This document shows positions 56,801 through 64,000 of a stretch of DNA of 64,000 nucleotides, piece after piece (position 1 is the stretch's first letter; each line of letters starts with the position of its first letter). The DNA comes from Opitutus sp. ER46. GTDB lineage: Bacteria; Verrucomicrobiota; Verrucomicrobiia; Opitutales; Opitutaceae. The stretch is taken from NCBI RefSeq assembly GCF_003054705.1, contig NZ_QAYX01000018.1, positions 1 to 64,000 on the forward strand, read 5' to 3'. The position numbers and the translations under genes were made by a program. The notes under the pieces were generated by a model. The model ran no database searches. It was given only the letters and a program-made list of their open reading frames with translations, and was not told where the DNA came from.

Positions 56801-57006
56801 ATGTAGCAGGTGTCACCGGCCACCATGACATCGGCGGCCTGCTGGATGCGGAGGAACGGCGCCGCGAGACTGGTGCCCGCGTTCGTTTCGGCGCCGTTCT
56901 TGGCGACATAGTAGGTCGTGGCCACGACTGGTTGCGCGAGCGCCACCAGGAGACTGCCGATCAGCGCAACGCGCGTGATCGAACGCAGGGATCGGTCGGA
57001 GTGCAT
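53821..57006 (-). CDS. Secreted right-handed beta-helix protein with FN3 and two beta-sandwich domains
   Basis: This 1061-residue protein has a signal peptide (about 10-29) and then TTYYVAKNGAETNAGTSLAAPFLRIQQAADVM, the start of a pectate-lyase-like right-handed beta-helix running to about 590 (NIHHNWIHHNESGMYF, NIYNNTMVGNG). A fibronectin-III domain follows at about 615-690. Two copies of a jelly-roll domain of the DUF1349/concanavalin-like type follow (GDGVIIARLAAQDVVSNNSKVGLMMRESLAA and NGSIVARLASETTAGSYDKVGVMMRDSLAA). The helix probably binds or cleaves a polysaccharide; no catalytic set was identified. It is the tandem paralog of 57178-60546. Confidence 0.88.
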   Translation of the reverse strand: MHSDRSLRSITRVALIGSLLVALAQPVVATTYYVAKNGAETNAGTSLAAPFLRIQQAADVMVAGDTCYIRQGTYRETVTPANSGTSTAAITFAPYGTEKVIVSGADVLSTTWSAYSGSIYATSTTASFRQLFVDGVMMNEARWPNAQVENLLEAPQARVDSGSYSSLVDAALPAVDLTGAKMHLYPGNQGGAFAANTRTIATHDQATQTLTWVGNTSYGVYQGTPYTLYGKLGLLDIPTEWHLDTATGTLYLWAPDGASPASHVVEIKARAAAFMLDGKSSVTVRGLYVFAAGISMANTTSCLVEGCHLRHIQHDTTADWTNGAIVPACLTSGTGSTWRDSTIYFSSQDGIVLKGTAARVENCVIGEVDYYPGHYHAAVNCDSGSGHIVTGNTMARSGRYLVEPQNGTGLDVSYNDLSYGGRLTADCGAVYTHTIDGLGTNIHHNWIHHNESGMYFDLQSVNYNLYKNVFTANTHGVRFGQGSRNNIYNNTMVGNGVSIQKAGTLTTQAGTYIINNLADAAITYHPDATVSNNGWFPPVGPDYVPQAGSGAIDAGLVASPFTDGYVGSAPDLGAYEVGGTDWVAGASITLPAFPTLGSTAVPPAPTGVVAQPRFDGIEITWVPSPTFVSSYNIKRALRSTGTYTTIGTVLSGASYVDATAPTGATYSYVVSAVNSVGESANSASARAMSRIPSPWNNADIGLKLRDGGAALNSGTWTLKGGGGDIGGTADSFNYTYEPMTGDGVIIARLAAQDVVSNNSKVGLMMRESLAAGSVHAAVVIDGNQGSPKARLAYRTSTGANTGWAAATVLGPVLPAWLKLQRAGTTFSAAISFDGTTWTEVGVPTQVSMASTIYVGFAVCSRNGNGTLTTMTYDQVTAPWWDADIGTTALGGSCTYADGVYTIKGSGSDLGGTADNVNFAYRSLTGNGSIVARLASETTAGSYDKVGVMMRDSLAANARMVTVLLNSALGSPPPTTYFGSRSTTGGGTSWVAGSSGWTLPVWFKLERSGNTFTGYTSSNGTTWTAVGSVTIAGMPATVYLGLADCARSSTTLNTSTFDNVTW

Positions 57007-57177
57007 GAGCTTTTCGCAGGCACGAGAAACCAGGTTCTCGTGGGGATCTTATTTCATCATTGTCGTGATCAGCCCGGCCGGGGTCGCGGAAGCGCCAAGG
57101 CGCCGCGCCGCCGGCCAGGCGATCTGGGGTTCGGTCGTACAAAGCGGCTGCCAGTCATGACCGGCAGCCGCGCCTCT

Positions 57178-60100
57178 TCACCAGGTCACGTTGTCGAAGG
57201 TCGCGATCGCTCGCGCATTCGGGTGGCGGCCCGAGACGGTCATGCCGGCCTGGAGCGCGCTGGGCAGGACCACCGTGGCGGTGCCAACGGGAGTCCAAGT
57301 GGTACCGTCGGTCGAAACCGAGCCCGTGAAGGTGTCGCCCGTGCGCTCCAGTTTCAGCCAGAGCGGCAACTCGGCTTCCACCTCGAGGTGCACCATCCGC
57401 GGGTGACCGCCCGCCGCATCGCGTTGGATGAGTTCGACGCGGGCGCGGGCAGGGGACGCGCCCGGGCCATGGCCGTGAGCCGGCTTCAAATCAACCACGC
57501 GCAGCGCCACCATGGCGGCATCCGCCGCGAGTCCGTCGCGGAACGTGATGCCCGCCTCGCCCTCGGCATCGCGTCCAGGACCGCCAGGTCCGCCCGGGCC
57601 ACCCGGGCCGCCGGGTCCGGGACCAACGGGAACGCCGGGCGCAGCCGGGCCGACAGGGGCGCCGGGGGCAACGGGGCCGACCGGAGCGGCAGGATCATCA
57701 GGCCGGCCGGGACCTCCGGGGCCCTCGGCCTCCTCGCGAGCGAGCGCGGCGAGGCGTACGATCACCGCGCCGTCGCCGGTCCGCGTCTTGTGCGCGAAGT
57801 TGAACCTGTCGTCGCGTGGACCGTGAGGCCCGCCGGAACCACTCAGCGTGTACGCGCCGGCGCTGTAGCGGACGTTCCCGCCGAGTTCCACCGATCCGAC
57901 GTCGGTATCGGACCACGGCGCGCTCACCTGGTCGAACGTGCTCGTATTGAGCGTTCCGACCGTTTTCCGGGAGCAGACGGCGAAGCCAACGTTGATGTCG
58001 TTCGCCATCGTCAGCGACTTGGTGCCGAGGGTCGTCCAGGTCGTCCCATCGGCAGAGTACGAACCCGTGAAGGCATTGCCCACGCGCTGGAGCTTGAGCC
58101 AGACCGGCAGCGTGATGCCGGTGGCGCCGCTGATCCAACCCGTGCCGGCGCCGATGGCGGCCCGGTAGGCAATGCGAACCTGGGGCGGCGGCGTGCCGGT
58201 GCCGCTGTTGATCACGAGGGCAAAGGAAGGCGCGTCGGCCGCGAGGCCGTCCCGCATCATCACGCCGACCTTGTCGCCCCCACCGCCGAGTTCCTGATCG
58301 GTGAGCCGCGCCACGATCTCGCCATCGCCGGTCATCGGCTCGTACGTGTAGTTAAACGAGTCCTTCGAACCGCCGATGTCGGCTCCGCAGCCTTTCGTGA
58401 CCCACACGCCGTCATTCAAGGAAGCGCCGCCGGTCCGGAACTTGAGTCCGATATCGGCATTGGCCCAAGGGGTGGGCACGCGCGACATCGCACGGGCGCT
58501 GGCGGAATTTCGCCCCTCCCCCACCGAGTTCACCGCGGAAACGACGTAGCTGTACGTCGCGCCGCTCTCCGCGGTGCTGTCGATAAAGGACGCACCCGCC
58601 AGCACGGTGCCGACTGTAGTGAAGTGGCCGTGGCCGCGCTCCGACCGCTTGATCCGGTAGGCGCCGACGAAGGTCGGGCTCGGGGTCCACGTGACCTCAA
58701 TGCCGTCCGTCGCGGGGCGGGCGGCCACATTGGTCGGCGCCGGCGGGACGGCCGTGCTCTCGAGCGTCGGGAATTGCGGGAGCGCGATCGAGGCGCCGGG
58801 CACCCAGTCGGGGGCGCCTACCTCGTACGCGCCGATATCCGGCGCGGCGCCGACGAAGCCGTCGGTGTACGGCGACGCGACCAGCCCGCCGTCGATGGCG
58901 CCCGAGCCGGCCTGCGGGACGTAGTTCGCGCCGAGCGGCGGGAACCAGCCGTTGTTGCTGGCGGTGCCCCCGGTCAGGACATTGATCCCCGCGTCCGCCA
59001 GGTTGTTGATCACGAACGTGTCGTTCTGCGCCGTGCCGCTGACCGTGTGCACGCTGTAGGCGTTGTCGATGAAGGTATTGTTGTAGATGTTACGACGATA
59101 GCCGTTGCCCATGCGGATGCCGTCGGCACTCGCGGTGATGACGTTGCGGAAGACATTATAACCATGGGCGTCCATATCGAGGTACACGCCGACCTCGTTA
59201 TGATGAATCCAGTTGTGGTGAATGTTGGTGCCGCCGCCTTCGATGGTGTGCGCGTAGAGCGCCCCGCCATCGGCCGTCAGCCGGCAGCCAAAACCCAGGT
59301 CATTGTAGGAGATGTCGAGCCCGGTGGCCTCGTCGGGCTTGACCAGGTAGCGGCCGCTGCGGGCGAGCGTGTTGCCGGTGACGACGTGCCCCGAGCCGGA
59401 ATCGCAGTTCACGTTCGCGTAGTAGCGGCCCGGGTAATACGCGACCTCGCCGATCACGCAGTTCTCCACGCGGGCGCCGGTGCCCTTGAGGGTGATGCCG
59501 TCCTGCGAGCTGAAATACAGCGTCGAATTGCGCCACGTGCTGCCGGTGCCGGAGGTGAGGCAGGCCTGGACGATGGAGGCGTTGGCCCAGTCGGCCGTGG
59601 TGTAGTGCTGGGTGTGGCGCAGGTGGCAGCTATCGACCAGGCAGTGGTTCGTGTTGGCCATGCTGATACCGGCGGCAAACACGTGCAGGCCGCGGACCGT
59701 CACGTAGGCCCGGCCGTTGAGCATGAAAGCGGAAGCGCGGGCCTTGACCTCGACCACGTGACTCGCGGGTGAGGCACTGTCGGGCGCCCAGAGATAGAGT
59801 GTGCCGGTGGCGGTATCGAGGTGCCATTCGGTTGGGATATCGAGCAGCGCCAGCTTGCCGTAGAGGCTGTAGGGGGTGCCCGTGTACACGCCGTAGCCGG
59901 TGTTGCCGACCCACGTGAGGCTGTGGGCCGCTTGGTCATGAACCGTGACCGTGCGGGTGTTGGCGGAGAACTCCCCGCCGACGTTGCCGGTGTAGATGTG
60001 GAGCTTGGCTCCGGTGAGATCGACGGCCGGGAGCGCGGCGTCGACGAGGGAGGTCCTGGTCCCGCTGTCGACGCGGGCCCGAGGCGCCTCGAGGAGGTTC

Positions 60101-60546
60101 TCCACCTGGGCGTTGGGCCAGCGCGCCTCGTTCATCATCACCCCGTCGACAAAGAGCTGCCGGAAGGACGCTGTGGTCGGCGCGGTGTAGATTGAGCCGC
60201 TGTGGGGTGTCCACGTGGCGTTCAGCACGTCGGCGCCGCTGACCACAACGGTTTCGTTCTCATGCGGCGCAAAGGTGATTGAGGCGTCAGCCGTGCCGGA
60301 GTTGGCCGGCGTCACGGTTTCGCGGTAGGTGCCCTGGCGGATATAGCAGGTGTCACCAGCCACCATGACGGCGGCCGCCTGCTGGATGGTGAGGAACGGA
60401 GCCTCGAGGGAGGTGCCGGCGTTGGTATCGGCGCCGGACTTGGCGACATAGTAGGTCGTGGCCAGGACTGGTTGCGTGAGCGCCACCAGGAGACTGCCGA
60501 TCAGCGTCAGGCGCGTGAGCGGTCGCGGGGGTAGGACGGAGTGCAT
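57178..60546 (-). CDS. Secreted beta-helix protein paralog with collagen-like insertion
   Basis: From ATG 60546 the protein has 1122 residues and the same order as its neighbour: signal peptide, right-handed beta-helix (TTYYVAKSGADTNAGTSLEAPFLTIQQAA), FN3, then two jelly-roll domains. In the second jelly-roll the loop after VIVRLAALAREEAEG carries a Gly/Pro-rich stretch (about residues 940-992, units such as GAP, GVP, GPG, GPP-like), encoded at 57570-57727. The paralog has SETTAGSYDK at this place. The frame upstream of 60546 reads through degenerate 21-bp repeats and was rejected. A 171-bp gap separates the two paralogs. It probably faces the outside and handles a glycan. Confidence 0.87.
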   Translation of the reverse strand: MHSVLPPRPLTRLTLIGSLLVALTQPVLATTYYVAKSGADTNAGTSLEAPFLTIQQAAAVMVAGDTCYIRQGTYRETVTPANSGTADASITFAPHENETVVVSGADVLNATWTPHSGSIYTAPTTASFRQLFVDGVMMNEARWPNAQVENLLEAPRARVDSGTRTSLVDAALPAVDLTGAKLHIYTGNVGGEFSANTRTVTVHDQAAHSLTWVGNTGYGVYTGTPYSLYGKLALLDIPTEWHLDTATGTLYLWAPDSASPASHVVEVKARASAFMLNGRAYVTVRGLHVFAAGISMANTNHCLVDSCHLRHTQHYTTADWANASIVQACLTSGTGSTWRNSTLYFSSQDGITLKGTGARVENCVIGEVAYYPGRYYANVNCDSGSGHVVTGNTLARSGRYLVKPDEATGLDISYNDLGFGCRLTADGGALYAHTIEGGGTNIHHNWIHHNEVGVYLDMDAHGYNVFRNVITASADGIRMGNGYRRNIYNNTFIDNAYSVHTVSGTAQNDTFVINNLADAGINVLTGGTASNNGWFPPLGANYVPQAGSGAIDGGLVASPYTDGFVGAAPDIGAYEVGAPDWVPGASIALPQFPTLESTAVPPAPTNVAARPATDGIEVTWTPSPTFVGAYRIKRSERGHGHFTTVGTVLAGASFIDSTAESGATYSYVVSAVNSVGEGRNSASARAMSRVPTPWANADIGLKFRTGGASLNDGVWVTKGCGADIGGSKDSFNYTYEPMTGDGEIVARLTDQELGGGGDKVGVMMRDGLAADAPSFALVINSGTGTPPPQVRIAYRAAIGAGTGWISGATGITLPVWLKLQRVGNAFTGSYSADGTTWTTLGTKSLTMANDINVGFAVCSRKTVGTLNTSTFDQVSAPWSDTDVGSVELGGNVRYSAGAYTLSGSGGPHGPRDDRFNFAHKTRTGDGAVIVRLAALAREEAEGPGGPGRPDDPAAPVGPVAPGAPVGPAAPGVPVGPGPGGPGGPGGPGGPGRDAEGEAGITFRDGLAADAAMVALRVVDLKPAHGHGPGASPARARVELIQRDAAGGHPRMVHLEVEAELPLWLKLERTGDTFTGSVSTDGTTWTPVGTATVVLPSALQAGMTVSGRHPNARAIATFDNVTW
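57570..57727. repeat. Collagen-like coding insertion in the beta-helix gene
   Basis: The coding strand specifies consecutive Gly-x-x triplets rich in Pro, with GGPGGPGGPGGPG at one end and PVGPVAPGAPVGPAAPGVP in the middle. The stretch is absent from the neighbouring paralog at the aligned position, so it arose or was gained after duplication, or was lost in the other copy. Confidence 0.75.
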
Positions 60547-60993
60547 GGGGAGGAAAGGTCGGAAGCCGGAGGTCAGAAGTCGGAGGCCGGAAGCCAGAAG
60601 CCGGATGTCGGATGTCAGAGGTCGGAGGCCAGAGGCCTGAAGCCGGAGGCCGGATGTCGGCGTCTGAGACGGACGATGGGGAGACCGAACTTGGGTCACG
60701 GAGGGCACGGAGTTCGGAGGAGGTCACAGAGCGGAGGAGGAAGGCAGAAGGCGGAGGCCGGACGCGGAAGCCAGAGGCCAGAAACCGGAAGCCGGCGGCA
60801 GAGGTCGGAGGTCAGAGGTCGGCCTGTCCTCCGTAGTCTGGGCGAAGGTGGAAGGCTTGGCAGGAGGAGGGGCGGAGCCACGGAATGGAAGGCAGGCTGC
60901 GACCACGAAGGCCCCACACATCGCGCGGCCGGGCCGCGCGATGCTGCAGCCCCCCCAGTATCCTGATTTTTCGGGCCGCCGAAAAATCAGGAT
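60547..60993. repeat. Degenerate 21-bp word array and terminal hairpin upstream of beta-helix gene
   Basis: No gene is supported. From about 60550 to 60665 the plus strand repeats GGAAGCCGGAGGCC-like words with GGATGTCGGATGTCAG interludes, and again at about 60730-60815. At about 60822-60860 a CCTGTCCTCCGTAGTCTGGG segment follows. These are the same words that encode the linker of the regulator at 27036-27374. A GCGCGGC/GCCGCGC palindrome lies near 60927-60945, and the 15-bp hairpin at 60960-60993 closes the gap. Confidence 0.8.
60960..60993. repeat. Perfect 15-bp hairpin abutting the receptor stop codon
   Basis: Arms ATCCTGATTTTTCGG (60960-60974) and CCGAAAAATCAGGAT (60979-60993) enclose loop GCCG. 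The right arm ends exactly where the TonB-dependent receptor stop codon begins (60994). It probably protects or ends the transcript, but there is no T-tract on the receptor strand after the stem. Confidence 0.85.
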
Positions 60994-63900
60994 CTAGTGG
61001 CGGTAGGTCATGGTGAGCTTGAAGCTGACCGGCTCCTTGAGCGCGTAGTTATTGGGGACCGTCTCACGCGCCGGCGACGTGTAGTCGCCGTTCTTCGGGC
61101 GCAGCACGGTGCTGGCGGCATAGATCGGGCCCTGGTCGTTAAAGAGGTTGTTGATACGCAGATTCATCGAGACCGAACGCCGGTTCTTCAGCCGCCAGGT
61201 GTAGCTCATCGTGGCGGTGGCGATGTAGTACGGGTCGGGGGCAAACAGCGGGGAGTACGCGTCGACCGTCGGATCATCGATCGACAGCAGCGGATTGGCG
61301 GGATCCACGATGGTGTCGGCGCCCTTGTAACCGATGATTTGCTTGCCGCGGTACTGCACGCCGCCGCCGACGCGGAGGCCCTTGAGCGGGCCAATCGGGA
61401 TGTTGTAGTCGGCGTAGAGATTGACCGAGGGCTGGTCCTGGACGATGCGTTTGCCGGTGATCAGGTTCTTGCGGGCGGCCACGAGGGTATCCCAGTTCGA
61501 CGACGCGGTGCCGGCGTCGGGCCGGAGTTCCGCCGCGATGGTGGTGTCGATCGAGGCATCGTCGTTCGCGTCGATGGTGCAGCCGGCGTCGATCGTCACC
61601 TGCTTCAGAATCTCCCAATTGTTTTCGAGGTAGGCTTTGGTCATCCGATAGCTGTTCTTCTCCCAGACCTTGGGCAGGCCGACGTTGAAGAGCAGGCGCA
61701 GGTTCTTGGTGACGTTGGCGACGACCTCGACCTCATAGCCCTTCGCCTCGCGGTCCCGCAAGTCGTTGCAGATGGCGGGCACGCCCTGCAGACCGCGGAT
61801 ATTGCGACCGCCTTCGCTCGTATCGCCCACGGCGTTACAGCCGAGGAGGTAGTTGATTTCCCGGTTATTGGGCGCGCTGACGCTGCTGTTGATCTCCTCG
61901 TTGGCGTAATAGAGCACGTTCAAATTGATGCGCTGATTGAAGAGCTCGAACCGAATGCCCATGTCGATGCCCTTGGCCACCGTCGCGGGCGGGAAGCTGG
62001 AGTCGAGCAGTTGGACGGTGGCGGGCGGGTTGTAGGTTTCAGCGTAATTGAAGTACGGAGAAGCCCACTTCGTGACGTGCACGATGGTGCCCAGGTTCTT
62101 CGTCAACTTGCTCGAGCGTACATCCGGGGCGTTATAATCATCCTTGAACCGATCGTTGGCGTACTGGGCCAGCCGGTTGCCGTTGCCGTCGCGCGGACGG
62201 GTGTCGGCCGCAATCGCGGGCCCCGTCACCTGCCCCGCGGCGTTCTTCGGCAGGTACGTCAGCGAGGTATAATCCTCCGGCGCATCCGGACGCAGGATGC
62301 CGGTCACGCCATCCCAGCTATCCGGATCGTAGTCGCCGGCGCGGATCTGTTGGCGGTTGGTGTTGTAATATTTGTCCGCGCGGAGGGCGCCGAGAAACAC
62401 GAGCCGGCCATCGAAGTACTTCGCGTTCAGGGCCGCGACCCCATGGGTGTAGCTGCTCTTCTTGTCGGTGAGCGAGTCGGCGCGGTCGTTCTCCTGGGCC
62501 CAGATGGGGGAGATGGTCGTGTCGAGACCGGTCTGCGGATTGATATAGCGGATCGTTTCCGGCATATTGAAGGGCCGGGAGTCTTCATTCCAGTAGCGAC
62601 GCACGCGAATGATGTCCGTAGCCGTCATCTCATTGCTGCTCGCGCCCCAGCGGCGATGGTCCGCGTTCTGCGCGATGCTGCGGTTCTGGGCACTGTTGGT
62701 GAAGGTGTACTCCGAATACCCGCCCATGAGGTTCCAGGTGTAAAAGCCCCACTTGTTGAGGTCCTTGAACGAACCCACCGCGAGGCGGGCGGAATTGGCG
62801 TCGGCGGTGTTGATATTCCGCCGGAGGGAGGCATCGCCATACGGGTAAAGGACGTGCGGATTCGGCGCGCCGTTGGGCAGGAGATTATTGATATCGATAT
62901 ACATCTGGTTCGAGCTCCGGACGTCCATCGTATAGGTCCGCTGGTCGGTGCGGTTCGCATCGGCAGCCAACTGGATATAGATATTCTTGATCCGATGATC
63001 GATCGTGAACTGGAGATCGCGAAACCGCTCGGTCAGCACCGGCCAGTCGGTCGCGAGACTGAACGTGCGCGAGGGGATGACGAAATGGGAGCCGCTGATG
63101 GCGTTATCGAACCGCCGCTCCGGGATGTTGAACGAATAGTGGATGTTGCTGTTGTTGCTGTTGAACCCCGGCAGCGTCTGGCCCTGAAGATAGCCCGCGA
63201 TCGGCACCTGGCGATTCTCGCCCCCGCCCATGGTCATCGGGTCGTTCTGGTAGTTCATCACGGCATTCAGGCCGGAGAAGGGGTCCCACACCTGGTAGCC
63301 GGCGGGGCGGCGGGAGACGCCGATGCTGTTGGCGTTCGACGGCAGCTTGGCGAGGAGGCCGCTGAACGTCGTCTTGCCGTCCCAGCCGCTGAGGCGATCC
63401 GTCAGGTTGTTGAAGGTGCTGTTGCGGGCGGTCTCGCCGTACTCACCTTCGACCCGAACGGTGGTCTCGGGCGTGAGCTTGTACGAAAGCGTCAGGAACG
63501 CGGACTTGATCCGGCTGAAGTAGCGGTCACGCCAGCCGTCGCTGTCGACATGGACGAGCGCCAGGCGGGCCGCGAACTTCTTACCGAAGGACCGGTTCAC
63601 GTCGGCCGTCGTGCGGAAGTTGCTCCAGGAGCCGACCGACTGGGAAAGCTCGGCGAAGGTCTGGTCGAAGCGCGCCTGCTTGGTCATCGTGGTCGGCACA
63701 CCACCCAGCGACCCGTTGCCGAAGAGCACCGCATTGGGGCCGCGGCCGATGTCGAAGCGCTCGACTGCATACGCGTCGTTCGGCGCCTTGTACGTAAAGA
63801 AATTGCGCATGCCGCGCCCGCCGCCGGAACCGCGGACGTTGAACGAGCCGGGATCGTTGGACTGGTCGTTGCCGAGACCGGCACCGACGGTTGAGACGAC

Positions 63901-64000
63901 GCGGACCGAGTTCGGCGCCCAATCCGCCGCTTCTGTGATGTTCTCGAGACTCAGCGCATCGATGAAGTCGCGCGTGATCACCGAGTAGGCGACCGGCGTG
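60994..64000 (-). CDS. TonB-dependent outer-membrane receptor, 5' end outside window
   Basis: The visible 1001 residues run from the plug domain to the C terminus. TPVAYSVITRDFIDALSLENITEAADWAP and NVRGSGGGRGMRNFF with FDIGRGPNAVLFGNGSLGGV are TonB-plug motifs. The rest is a beta-barrel with many aromatic, alternating strands, and it ends FKLTMTYRH, a typical terminal strand. The frame stays open to the window edge, so the GTG at 63981 is not the start. The signal peptide and start of the plug lie beyond 64000. The receptor probably imports oligosaccharides released by the nearby enzymes. No SusD homolog is present in the window. A perfect hairpin follows the stop directly. Confidence 0.95.
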   Translation of the reverse strand, partial: TPVAYSVITRDFIDALSLENITEAADWAPNSVRVVSTVGAGLGNDQSNDPGSFNVRGSGGGRGMRNFFTYKAPNDAYAVERFDIGRGPNAVLFGNGSLGGVPTTMTKQARFDQTFAELSQSVGSWSNFRTTADVNRSFGKKFAARLALVHVDSDGWRDRYFSRIKSAFLTLSYKLTPETTVRVEGEYGETARNSTFNNLTDRLSGWDGKTTFSGLLAKLPSNANSIGVSRRPAGYQVWDPFSGLNAVMNYQNDPMTMGGGENRQVPIAGYLQGQTLPGFNSNNSNIHYSFNIPERRFDNAISGSHFVIPSRTFSLATDWPVLTERFRDLQFTIDHRIKNIYIQLAADANRTDQRTYTMDVRSSNQMYIDINNLLPNGAPNPHVLYPYGDASLRRNINTADANSARLAVGSFKDLNKWGFYTWNLMGGYSEYTFTNSAQNRSIAQNADHRRWGASSNEMTATDIIRVRRYWNEDSRPFNMPETIRYINPQTGLDTTISPIWAQENDRADSLTDKKSSYTHGVAALNAKYFDGRLVFLGALRADKYYNTNRQQIRAGDYDPDSWDGVTGILRPDAPEDYTSLTYLPKNAAGQVTGPAIAADTRPRDGNGNRLAQYANDRFKDDYNAPDVRSSKLTKNLGTIVHVTKWASPYFNYAETYNPPATVQLLDSSFPPATVAKGIDMGIRFELFNQRINLNVLYYANEEINSSVSAPNNREINYLLGCNAVGDTSEGGRNIRGLQGVPAICNDLRDREAKGYEVEVVANVTKNLRLLFNVGLPKVWEKNSYRMTKAYLENNWEILKQVTIDAGCTIDANDDASIDTTIAAELRPDAGTASSNWDTLVAARKNLITGKRIVQDQPSVNLYADYNIPIGPLKGLRVGGGVQYRGKQIIGYKGADTIVDPANPLLSIDDPTVDAYSPLFAPDPYYIATATMSYTWRLKNRRSVSMNLRINNLFNDQGPIYAASTVLRPKNGDYTSPARETVPNNYALKEPVSFKLTMTYRH

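Noticed and set aside
60547-60708. N-terminal extension of the second beta-helix protein
   Set aside because: It is encoded by the degenerate 21-bp word array. The protein from ATG 60546 has a good signal peptide matching its paralog.
30449-60993. Hairpins as classical Rho-independent terminators
   Set aside because: Stems are strong, but no run of T follows on either strand. Some copies lie at 5' ends or in divergent gaps, and many are not next to a gene end.
63979-63981. GTG as the start of the TonB-dependent receptor
   Set aside because: The frame is open upstream to the window edge (TPVAYS), and the first visible residues are already inside the plug domain, so the true start lies outside.

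Overview
This window most likely comes from a GC-rich Verrucomicrobiota genome of the Opitutaceae type. I infer this from four things: secreted glycoside hydrolases beside a TonB-dependent receptor with no SusD visible, a GxxExxY-family protein, a remnant of the four-helix-bundle (S23/IVS-like) family, and very repeat-rich intergenic DNA. No rRNA, tRNA, CRISPR array, transposase or phage gene was recognised.

Region 1 (250 to 25636, all genes on the minus strand) is a Wzx/Wzy-type surface polysaccharide locus. It encodes a GT4 polyprenyl-phosphate sugar-phosphate transferase, RmlA, RmlB, a one-protein epimerase/reductase resembling plant and giant-virus rhamnose enzymes, and a small RmlC/WxcM-like cupin. 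These are followed by a sugar epimerase, a WbuB-like glycosyltransferase, the UDP-L-FucNAc enzymes FnlC, FnlB and FnlA, and the UDP-ManNAcA enzymes WecC and WecB. The rest is five more GT4-type transferases, a GT2 transferase, a Wzy-like polymerase, a Wzx-like flippase and GlmS. The predicted repeat unit can therefore hold L-rhamnose, L-FucNAc and ManNAcA. The transferase/Wzx/Wzy part (about 11.1 to 13.5 and 16.1 to 23.7 kb) is visibly richer in A and T than the sugar-nucleotide genes.

Region 2 (25637 to 35174) has a GbsR/MarR-type regulator whose linker is built from intergenic repeat words, a tandem array of about 230-bp units, a GxxExxY protein gene, and a three-gene operon of MBOAT acyltransferase, 49-residue DUF5989-like membrane protein and SGNH-like membrane protein.

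Region 3 (35175 to 64000) is a polysaccharide-degradation neighbourhood. It holds GH31, a metallophosphoesterase, GH29 fucosidase, GH97, a GH36-type alpha-galactosidase coupled to a DUF4886 protein, a CE1-like esterase, an SGNH hydrolase, a second clan GH-D enzyme, two tandem paralogous beta-helix proteins, and a TonB-dependent receptor that runs off the right edge.

The most unusual content is in the gaps. From about 25.6 kb on, almost every gap is a mosaic of a limited vocabulary of repeats: perfect hairpins whose arms differ by paired compensatory changes while the architecture stays constant, degenerate tandem words, and larger composites of 100 to 340 bp. The same material enters genes. 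It forms about 110 residues of the regulator, an insertion in wecB, and the last codons plus stop codon of the GH31 and GH97 genes, and purine-tract words lie directly before two start codons.
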